From a virus: 31,383 nt of DNA. The notes below the pieces were generated by a model. It made no database searches. It was not told the origin of the DNA and saw only the letters and a list, made by a program, of their open reading frames with translations. A program made the position numbers and the translations under genes. The DNA lies in the IMG/VR virus record IMGVR_UViG_3300042554_000860, positions 1-31,383 of that record. One strand, 5' to 3'. Position 1 is the stretch's first letter. Every line of letters starts with the position of its first letter. Shown one piece after another: positions 22,562 through 27,221 of the stretch.

Positions 22562-23133
22562 ACGGCAGTCGGAAACGGGAAGCGAGTGCGCCCGCCATAC
22601 GGGTTGATCACGGTGGCGTATCCGTCTCCCTTTAGCTCGACCCGGTAATCGTGGTATGCGTTGGGGCTTAGAGTGGGCTTCAGCGTGCGAAGCATAGCTG
22701 CGTGCGCTGCGCCCTTATGCAGCACTCCAAGGTTCTCATCCTTGGGGAGACTATGCATATGGTGCATACCAAGGTTAGTATTCTTAGTATTATCTAAGTT
22801 ATGTACCTTGGTGTGCATATGGTGCATACGTAGTTCTACGCCATTAAGGGTAAGAACGTAGGCGTTGGACCTAGCACTATTTCCCGGCTTAACCCTTATC
22901 AGCCCTTTGTCCTTTAAGGACTTAAGGGCGGCAAAGACCGCCCGCACCGAGAGATTAGCCTTCTCAGCAATCGTCGCGGATGCAGGGTTGCATAGGCCCG
23001 TCTGCGCGTTGCGGCAGCGCCAGAGGTAGGCGAGCACCCAGCCTTCTTGCGGGGTAAGCCCGAGGTCGAACAGCCAAGCCGGAATAAACGGCTCACGGCC
23101 AGCGCACACATCTGTTGAGTAGGTTGTTGTCAC
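22558..23133 (-). CDS. Helix-turn-helix replication initiator-like protein
   Basis: 191 residues from GTG 23133; the frame is open to ATG 23388 (276 residues), only four bases after the endolysin stop, so the longer form cannot be excluded. The N-terminal half is a winged helix of the HTH_36 type: FDLGLTPQEGWVLAYLWRCR, then ATIAEKANLSVRAVFAALKS and LKDKGLIRV. Such domains occur in phage initiators of the lambda O kind. A His/Asn-rich middle (MHHMHTKVHNLDNTKNTNLG, MHHMHS) is encoded by an iteron-like repeat array, and a basic C-terminal domain follows. It is upstream of the DnaB helicase on the same strand. An initiator role is likely but not proven. Confidence 0.68.
   Translation of the reverse strand: MTTTYSTDVCAGREPFIPAWLFDLGLTPQEGWVLAYLWRCRNAQTGLCNPASATIAEKANLSVRAVFAALKSLKDKGLIRVKPGNSARSNAYVLTLNGVELRMHHMHTKVHNLDNTKNTNLGMHHMHSLPKDENLGVLHKGAAHAAMLRTLKPTLSPNAYHDYRVELKGDGYATVINPYGGRTRFPFPTAV
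22754..22829 (-). repeat. Iteron-like repeats around AT-rich inverted repeat, candidate origin
   Basis: Two exact copies of TGCATATGGTGCATAC (22754-22769 and 22814-22829) lie 60 bases apart. Between them, ACCAAGGT (22768-22775) and its inverse ACCTTGGT (22805-22812) flank a 29-base stretch with 6 G/C. Everything is inside the initiator-like gene, as the lambda origin is inside gene O. The layout is what an initiator binding site plus DNA-unwinding element would look like. Function is inferred. Confidence 0.5.
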
Positions 23134-23137
23134 AAGC

Positions 23138-23169
23138 AAAAGGCCCGCCAAGTGCGTGCTTGACGGGCC
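23138..23169 (-). terminator. Intrinsic terminator upstream of initiator gene
   Basis: Arms 23142-23152 and 23159-23169 form an 11-bp stem (six G-C pairs, one G-U wobble in the minus-strand transcript, then CAAG/CTTG) with a six-base loop. The minus-strand transcript continues with TTTTGCTT. It lies between the endolysin gene and GTG 23133 and would stop leftward transcripts unless antitermination occurs. In the other direction there is no T-run. Confidence 0.7.
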
Positions 23170-23392
23170 ATTGCTTGAACAACCCACCCGAGGATCAGTC
23201 GGGCGAAATAGTTTTCTCAGGCACGCACCTGATAACGAGACCTTACCATACAGACGGTTGACATCAAGCTTTAGATGCGTGATTTTGCCTTTAAGCGTGC
23301 AAACCTCTGAAGACCAACTAGATATGTTCGAAGAAAGTTCTAAGAGGGTGAAGGTTTTAACGGGAATCACAGCTAAAAAACCCGTCATAAAC
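23170..23392. other. Intergenic or N-terminal extension region without clear gene
   Basis: These 223 bases are open in the initiator frame on the minus strand but the implied 85 residues show no recognisable pattern, and the terminator at 23138-23169 separates them from the conserved part. AT-rich. A TTGACA at about 23249-23254 on the plus strand has no matching -10. A short inverted repeat (ACGGG...CCCGT) lies near 23360-23385. I see no convincing promoter. Confidence 0.4.
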
Positions 23393-23815
23393 CTAGCGTC
23401 TCAGGTCACGCTTCCCTCGGTCAGCCAGCCATTTACGGCTGTTAGGGTGAGCCCAACCGAGACTTGGATCATTCACCATTGATTCAACCTTTAAGGCATA
23501 TTTCGTGGATATGCCCTTTAGAGCATATTTGGAGTTAGGGCCGTGCCGCCAGATGTTGGCCCGGGTTTGAGGGGTGTCGGGTAGTCGGTGCCGAGCCACC
23601 CACCTGTCCGTGTAAAGGCAGAACAGGCGGAAAGACCCGTCGAGCGAGGATCGGTCCTTTAAGGAGGCTTGGTGGCCCCAGCTTTGAACGTCCTTAACTA
23701 CGGCAGGCTGGATTTGGGCCGGGCCTACGGCGGATCCGTTGCGGGCGTTCAGGTCGCCGCTGGATTCCATTTGGACAATCGCGAGGAATAGGATCAGGAG
23801 TTGGGATTCGGGCAT
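23393..23815 (-). CDS. Lysozyme-like endolysin / lytic transglycosylase
   Basis: 140 residues. LLILFLAIVQMESSGDLNAR puts the catalytic glutamate at E17, followed by GSAVGPAQIQPAVV (31-40), the E-S...G-x-x-G-x-x-Q-I pattern of goose-type/SLT lytic transglycosylases. It would cleave peptidoglycan glycan strands at lysis. The protein is a single domain without signal peptide, so it needs a holin; the holin-like gene is at 2891 on the other strand. Its presence at the head of the replication block, rather than in the late region, is unusual. Leader GAGTAAATCAACTAAA, no Shine-Dalgarno. Confidence 0.82.
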   Translation of the reverse strand: MPESQLLILFLAIVQMESSGDLNARNGSAVGPAQIQPAVVKDVQSWGHQASLKDRSSLDGSFRLFCLYTDRWVARHRLPDTPQTRANIWRHGPNSKYALKGISTKYALKVESMVNDPSLGWAHPNSRKWLADRGKRDLRR

Positions 23816-24139
23816 TTTAGTTGATTTACTCGATTTAGTGGCCGGGGATTCGCCCTTTAAGGGGGTTTGCCCTTTAAGGAGCTTTTCCCGAATAGGCGCG
23901 CGCCCGGCAAGCCTCTTCCCCGGGTATTGTTACGCACAGGGCCTGCCTAGGGTAAAGCCCCCAGAATTAGGTTGGGTAAAGCCCCCCAATTCCAGAAATC
24001 GCAGGAAATGGCCTTTCCTTGCGATTCTAGCCACTTTGACCATTTGCGGCTACCGTGACACCCCCGGCGTTCACCGCGCCCCGCAAAAGCGAAGGAAACG
24101 CGCAAGGGAAAGCCCGGATCGCCGCAAATAGGCGCGGAA
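23816..24139. repeat. Non-coding region with direct repeats and hairpin
   Basis: No gene in 324 bases. It holds two copies of GCCCTTTAAGG (23853-23862 region and 23870-23879), a 24-base-period direct repeat GGGTAAAGCCCCC (23950-23962, 23974-23986), each followed two bases later by AATT, and a strong imperfect hairpin at 23997-24026 (arms AATCGCAGGAAA and TTTCCTTGCGATT with loop TGGCC). Such repeats suggest protein-binding sites or an origin/packaging function at the boundary between two transcription units. Confidence 0.65.
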
Positions 24140-24165
24140 AAGCCGCCCCGGTCAAAGGGCGGCTT
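24136..24165 (-). terminator. Intrinsic terminator of the DUF7227 operon
   Basis: Arms 24140-24148 (AAGCCGCCC) and 24157-24165 (GGGCGGCTT) pair perfectly over nine bases with an eight-base loop. The leftward transcript then reads TTTTCC. It lies 18 bases past the stop of the 30-residue membrane protein, at the end of the 24184-26057 gene series, and closes that operon. The plus-strand side lacks a T-run. Confidence 0.75.
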
Positions 24166-24183
24166 GGGTTGACTCGGCTTGGG

Positions 24184-24276
24184 TTAACCTAGCAAGGCGA
24201 GCCCGGCCCCGTAAAGCAGGAAGCCCGCGCAAATGACAAGCCAAAGGGCCGTTGCCACGAAATCGCCTTTCTTCAC
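24184..24276 (-). CDS. Tiny single-span membrane protein (30 aa)
   Basis: GTG at 24276 overlaps the upstream stop (GTGA, 24273-24276); TAA at 24184-24186. The product begins MKKGDFVATALWLVICAGFL and continues into a hydrophobic glycine-rich end, so it is one transmembrane helix with a positively charged N-terminus facing the cytoplasm. No family is recognised. The overlap, charge pattern and position just before the terminator make it a credible last gene of the operon, perhaps an inhibitor of a host membrane protein. Confidence 0.62.
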   Translation of the reverse strand: MKKGDFVATALWLVICAGFLLYGAGLALLG

Positions 24277-24947
24277 GATGCACCCCCCGCAATGGCGCTT
24301 GCCTTACGGGCTCCGGTGCCGTGCGCGGGAAACCCGACGATAACGGAACGGGCACCCCTCGCGCAAAGCTGGCAAGTGGCGCAAGACACCCCCTCACGTT
24401 GCGTAGCGGGGCAAATAACAACCTTCCTTCCTGCGGGCGTGCGGGTGTTGGTGGTTTGGCTCGCTGGCAGCACGCAAACCACGGGCCCGGCTCCGGTCTC
24501 CGCTAGCGCGTCCGCGTCCGCTAGGCAATTCCCGGAGAGATTAACCACGAATCCGGCAGCGTTCGCTTCCCTGATCGCCTCTAACGCTTGCGGGCTGCGC
24601 TTGTGACTGTAGGTGAACCCCCGCTTGCCCGTATTAGCCCGGACAAGCTGGCGCAATTCCGAAACGTTTACCGTTTCCCCGCAGCCCGGAAGATCCCCCG
24701 CCTGATTGTGGCGCCAGACGGTGCCCGCAGGAAGCGAACAAATGGAAATGCAAAACTCGCCCCAAGGCATTCCCCGCTCGCGTTCCGCTATTTTGCGCCA
24801 ATGCAGCGCAAGCGGGCCGGACTTTGCGTAGCACCCTGCATCACGGAACGGACAAGAAGGAGGGCAGGAATCCGGTTCCGTAGTTGAGACCGGAATGGGG
24901 CCCGTTTTAGCGTTCGCGCTTTTCAGCGTCAAGTGTGCCCAAGTCAT
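24273..24947 (-). CDS. DUF7227-like Cys-rich phage protein
   Basis: 224 residues from ATG 24947, which overlaps the upstream stop (ATGA). Strongly conserved-looking blocks are HLTLKSANAKTGPIPVSTT, CPPSCPFRDAGCYA (C28, C32, C39), GPLALHWRK, WRHNQAGDLPG, GKRGFTYSHK, VVNLSGN and CPATQREGVSCATCQLCA (C179, C189, C192, C195), ending in GFPAHGT. I recognise this as the DUF7227 type of phage protein of unknown function. CX3CX6CY at the front and CX9CX2CX2C at the back look like metal or Fe-S sites on a barrel-like fold, reminiscent of radical-SAM relatives. That reading is inference. It is the largest gene of an early-looking operon. Confidence 0.82.
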   Translation of the reverse strand: MTWAHLTLKSANAKTGPIPVSTTEPDSCPPSCPFRDAGCYAKSGPLALHWRKIAERERGMPWGEFCISICSLPAGTVWRHNQAGDLPGCGETVNVSELRQLVRANTGKRGFTYSHKRSPQALEAIREANAAGFVVNLSGNCLADADALAETGAGPVVCVLPASQTTNTRTPAGRKVVICPATQREGVSCATCQLCARGARSVIVGFPAHGTGARKASAIAGGAS

Positions 24948-25174
24948 TCGGCACCCCCTTTCACCTCGCGCAAGGCTTCCGCATAGCTTAACGAACCGTC
25001 GCCGTGGCTTCCGAAACGCGAAAAGTGAAGCGCCGAAAGCTTCCGGCGAATCTCCGGCCCCGGAAGCCCGATTGATACGTTCCAAGCTTCGTTGGCGCTC
25101 TCAATAAAAGGACTCGAAATCCCTGCATTGCGCGAAACTTTCCAAGCCCGAAATTGTTTTGGAGTCAGGCTCAC
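24944..25174 (-). CDS. Hypothetical protein (76 aa)
   Basis: GTG at 25174 overlaps the previous stop (GTGA), giving VSLTPKQFRAWKVSRNAGIS and a helical, charged remainder (IRRKLSALHFSRFGSHGDGS, then SYAEALREVKGGAE). The frame extends upstream but that part is a shadow of other genes. No family is recognised. It is coupled at both ends (ATGA with the DUF7227-like gene), so it may act with that protein. Confidence 0.62.
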   Translation of the reverse strand: MSLTPKQFRAWKVSRNAGISSPFIESANEAWNVSIGLPGPEIRRKLSALHFSRFGSHGDGSLSYAEALREVKGGAE

Positions 25175-25443
25175 GCGGCACCCCCGATTCGTTTGAAAGC
25201 GCGGACTACGTGCACGTATTTCCCGGCCCCCAAGGGCGCCGAAGCCGAAACCCCAAAAAGCTCTTTTTGAAGATTTAGAAACAGGTAAACCGCAAGCGCG
25301 TGGTTTTCCGGCGCGGAGTACGCATAATTCCACGGGAATACCTTGCGCGGCACCGTTTCCCCCGGAGACATAAAAACGCACGCAACTCGGGTGCCTCGGG
25401 TGTCCGTAGCGGGAAGCACGCGGGAAATAACGGCCCGATTCAT
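25171..25443 (-). CDS. Hypothetical protein (90 aa)
   Basis: ATG at 25443 overlaps the previous stop (ATGA). It begins MNRAVISRVLPATDTRGTRV, followed by VFMSPGETVPRKVFPWNYAY and SAPENHALAVYLFLNLQKEL. The alternating hydrophobic start suggests a beta-rich fold and the second half a helix. I recall similar short proteins (R-V-L-P-A-T-D-x-R-G-x-R-x-x-A) in environmental and proteobacterial phages, again near DUF7227 genes, with no function assigned. Confidence 0.65.
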   Translation of the reverse strand: MNRAVISRVLPATDTRGTRVACVFMSPGETVPRKVFPWNYAYSAPENHALAVYLFLNLQKELFGVSASAPLGAGKYVHVVRAFKRIGGAA

Positions 25444-25751
25444 TCGCCACCCCCAAGCTCGAAACCTTCTTCGGCCAACAATTCGGCCACGGCTTCATCC
25501 GCTTGCTCGCGAGCTTCGGCCAGCGTTTCCGCGGTGACGCCCGCGGAGAAAATGTCTTCAATTTCATCCGCCGCATTCATCACGCACGGCAAGTCCGGCA
25601 AATCCGAAAGGCTAAGTAAGCCTTTGGTCGCGAGGGTGCAGGCTCCGCGCAATACGGAAAACGCTGCCGGGCGTGCGCCCTTGGCTGCGTAAATCCTTTG
25701 CATTTTCTCAACCGCTGCCGGGCTTGGGTGACGTTGGGTATTTGTGGTCAT
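25440..25751 (-). CDS. Hypothetical protein (103 aa)
   Basis: ATG at 25751 with leader GTTAACCATAAACACAACAA and no Shine-Dalgarno. The protein is acidic and all-helical: HPSPAAVEKMQRIYAAKGAR, then MNAADEIEDIFSAGVTAETL and AREQADEAVAELLAEEGFEL. It has no Cys and no membrane segment. An acidic small helical protein in an early phage operon could be a DNA mimic or a host-protein inhibitor, which is speculation. Coupled to the next gene by ATGA. Confidence 0.62.
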   Translation of the reverse strand: MTTNTQRHPSPAAVEKMQRIYAAKGARPAAFSVLRGACTLATKGLLSLSDLPDLPCVMNAADEIEDIFSAGVTAETLAEAREQADEAVAELLAEEGFELGGGE

Positions 25752-25782
25752 TTGTTGTGTTTATGGTTAACTAACAAAGGGT

Positions 25783-25878
25783 TCAAAACGCGTAGACAAG
25801 GCCCAAGCCTAGCCCCGCAATCAAAAGGACATAAAGCAAGACATCGGCAAGGGTAACGGTTTCGGATTCGTGTTTCAT
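25783..25878 (-). CDS. Tiny single-span membrane protein (31 aa)
   Basis: ATG at 25878 overlaps the upstream stop (ATGA) and has GGAGGG just upstream; TGA at 25783-25785. Product: MKHESETVTLADVLLYVLLI followed by a Gly/Leu-rich end (AGLGLGLVYAF). One transmembrane helix follows a polar acidic N-terminus of about 11 residues. No family is recognised. It resembles the 30-residue peptide at the other end of the operon in size but not in sequence. Confidence 0.62.
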   Translation of the reverse strand: MKHESETVTLADVLLYVLLIAGLGLGLVYAF

Positions 25879-26057
25879 TCTTCGCCCTCCACTTCCTCGG
25901 TTTCCTCCACTTGCGGCCGTGAAGCTTCAAAGGCGAGCCGCGCAAGGCGCTCGCGCTCCCGCTTGGATTCAAGCCGAGACTCGTCAGCCGGAGTCCAAGG
26001 CGTTTGCCGTGACTTAGCCTCGGCGAAAGCCTCGGCGAGTGTTACTTTGGTTTGCAT
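25875..26057 (-). CDS. Charged hypothetical protein, first gene of operon (60 aa)
   Basis: ATG at 26057 after an A-rich leader (GAAACAAAACAAAGAA); an upstream ATG at 26129 would overlap the candidate promoter and operator, so I prefer the shorter form. The product MQTKVTLAEAFAEAKSRQTP followed by WTPADESRLESKRERERLAR is highly charged and helical with an acidic tail (EETEEVEGEE). No family is recognised. It leads the minus-strand early operon. Confidence 0.58.
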   Translation of the reverse strand: MQTKVTLAEAFAEAKSRQTPWTPADESRLESKRERERLARLAFEASRPQVEETEEVEGEE

Positions 26058-26099
26058 TTCTTTGTTTTGTTTCGGCTCGGGTATCCCAAGCGCGCCGAC

Positions 26100-26129
26100 A
26101 AGATAACAGAAGCGAGCGCGGAAACGCAA
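26100..26129 (-). promoter_or_regulatory. Candidate promoter for the leftward operon
   Basis: Read on the minus strand: TTGCGT (26124-26129), an 18-base spacer, TATCTT (26100-26105), about 43 bases before ATG 26057. This is a moderate match to a sigma-70 promoter (three and four of six positions). The adjacent perfect inverted repeat supports a regulated promoter. Confidence 0.4.
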
Positions 26130-26146
26130 TACGTAGAAACACGTAT
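26129..26146. promoter_or_regulatory. Operator-like perfect inverted repeat
   Basis: ATACGT (26129-26134) and ACGTAT (26141-26146) are exact inverses separated by six bases, abutting the -35 of the candidate leftward promoter. The size suits a dimeric repressor or activator site. Confidence 0.45.
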
Positions 26147-26162
26147 TTGAAAGGGACTAGTT

Positions 26163-26294
26163 CCCCGCAATCTGAATCCCCGCAATCCAAAGCTCCAAAG
26201 GCCCCAAGTCCCCCAAGTAAAGGGACACGTGAGGGACACGTAAGAGAGAGGCCTGAGTCACGGCTAGAGTCGCGGCTAGAGTCACGGCTAGAGT
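26163..26294. repeat. Stack of short tandem direct repeats
   Basis: In order: CCCCGCAATC at 26163 and 26178; CCCCAAGT at 26202 and 26211; AGGGACACGT at 26221 and 26232; and the 12-base unit GAGTCACGGCTA at 26255, 26267 (one change) and 26279, with a partial fourth copy. Four different repeat families packed in about 130 bases of non-coding DNA suggest multiple protein-binding sites, for example a packaging or replication site. Confidence 0.8.
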
Positions 26295-26432
26295 GAGGCA
26301 AGCGAGTGAGTGGCGCAGGCAATCCTTTCCCTCCCTTAAGCCTCGCCTCACGCACGCAGGTCCGGCCCCTCCCATATGGTGTTAGGGCATTTCCCCTAAT
26401 TCTACCCCTAGGGTGGTCACCTCATTCCAATT

Positions 26433-26466
26433 GGGGGGGGAGGGGGTTGGTGGGGTGGGGGGTGGG
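26433..26466 (+). repeat. G-quadruplex-forming G-run cluster
   Basis: The plus strand has eight, five, two, four, six and three consecutive G's separated by one or two bases (26433-26440, 26442-26446, 26449-26450, 26452-26455, 26457-26462, 26464-26466). This greatly exceeds the four-run requirement for an intramolecular quadruplex. It lies about 110 bases before the terminase small-subunit gene. Confidence 0.8.
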
Positions 26467-26578
26467 TAAATTGGGATTGCTCCACTAACCCCTTTTAAAA
26501 AATTCCCAATATGTCCCTAAAAGCCGCCCTATGCGATTAGGCTTGATCCGCCCCATTGGGGCGTACCAGCATAGCCCG

Positions 26579-27124
26579 ATGACCAAAGAACGCGCTAAAC
26601 GGGCTAGAAAGCCTGTTAGTGAGATGGCGGTGGAGATTGCTAAGTTCGGGGAGGCTGAGGGGAACTATCTGGAAAGGCGGGACCCGGCTAAGGCCGTGAA
26701 GGCTTTGGAGATGTTGGCGGAGGGGTGCTCATTTGGGAAGATCAGGGAGGAGCTGGGGATGAAGTGGGAGACGATTAGTCGGCTAAAGGCTAGGCATCAG
26801 ATGGTCTTGGAGGATAGGCGGCGGGAGTTGGCGCAGGATGCGCTGGAGATTGCGGAGGGTCTGAGACTCTTGCAGAAGGAGAAGATGAGGCAGTTGGCGG
26901 AGGACCCTGAGCAGTTGGCGCGGACCAACATCCGGGATTTGGCTATTCCTTGGGGGATAGCTAATGACAAGTTTCTTGCAGCTCTGGGGGAGAACAAGGT
27001 GGTGGTGGAGCACAAGGGTGCCGCGCCTAGCTTGGAGGATGCGATGAAGGCTATTGAGGAAGCTAGGGCCAAGCTGAAGGCTAGTAGCGTGGAAGTGGTG
27101 GCTAAACCCGTGGAGGCGTGTTGA
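26579..27124 (+). CDS. terS: Terminase small subunit
   Basis: 181 residues from ATG 26579; ATG 26531 is possible but adds a non-protein-like N-terminus. The product is basic at the front (MTKERAKRARKPVSEMAVEI) and has a helix-turn-helix at residues 50-70 (CSFGKIREELGMKWETISRL), followed by long helices (residues 75-130) typical of the ring-forming core of TerS and a C-terminal tail. Position directly before the large terminase supports the call. TerS would recognise the packaging site, and repeats suitable for that lie on both sides of this gene. No ribosome site is evident. Confidence 0.72.
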   Translation: MTKERAKRARKPVSEMAVEIAKFGEAEGNYLERRDPAKAVKALEMLAEGCSFGKIREELGMKWETISRLKARHQMVLEDRRRELAQDALEIAEGLRLLQKEKMRQLAEDPEQLARTNIRDLAIPWGIANDKFLAALGENKVVVEHKGAAPSLEDAMKAIEEARAKLKASSVEVVAKPVEAC

Positions 27125-27147
27125 AAAGACTGGGGTGTTTTTTCAAC
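27120..27147 (+). other. Stem-loop at end of terS
   Basis: GTTGAAAA (27120-27127) pairs with TTTTCAAC (27140-27147) across a 12-base loop, covering the terS stop. The stem is AT-rich and not followed by a T-run, so it is not a convincing terminator; it may affect coupling or mRNA stability. Confidence 0.4.
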
Positions 27148-27159
27148 AACGTGCAAAGC

Positions 27160-27220
27160 AAACTAGGCTTTCCTTTAATTCCATTTTCCGGAATTAACGA
27201 AAACTAGGCTTTCCTTTAAT
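27160..27220 (+). repeat. 20-bp direct repeats flanking an inverted repeat before terL
   Basis: AAACTAGGCTTTCCTTTAAT occurs exactly at 27160-27179 and 27201-27220, 41 bases apart. Between them TTAATTCC (27175-27182) and GGAATTAA (27190-27197) form a perfect eight-base inverted repeat with a seven-base spacer. The second copy ends one base before ATG 27222. This could be a packaging (cos/pac) site, a TerS operator or a translational control element. Confidence 0.85.
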
Positions 27221-27221
27221 A

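Larger units (their letters stand above)
26058..26578. other. Divergent non-coding control region
   Basis: 521 bases between the leftward early operon and the rightward terminase genes without a convincing gene. It contains a leftward promoter candidate, an operator-like inverted repeat, a stack of short direct repeats, a G-quadruplex motif, and an inverted repeat ATTGGGA (26470-26476) / TCCCAAT (26506-26512). Apparent frames across the repeats encode only low-complexity chains. Confidence 0.7.

Noticed and set aside
23739-24131. 130-codon plus-strand frame
   Set aside because: Antisense to the endolysin and through repeats and hairpins; no conserved pattern and no ribosome site.
25177-25576. 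Long upstream extension of the 76-residue gene
   Set aside because: The extra residues are a shadow of the two genes upstream; the GTGA start at 25174 fits the operon pattern.
25748-25972. 74-codon frame on the minus strand
   Set aside because: Basic and low complexity, overlapping the better-supported 31-residue membrane gene in another frame.
26255-26290. Possible CRISPR-like array
   Set aside because: Repeats are directly adjacent without spacers and no cas gene is present, so it is a tandem repeat.
26014-26355. Several frames encoding SRLE/SRDS-like repeats over the divergent region
   Set aside because: The 12-base repeat keeps frames open by chance; products are low complexity on both strands.
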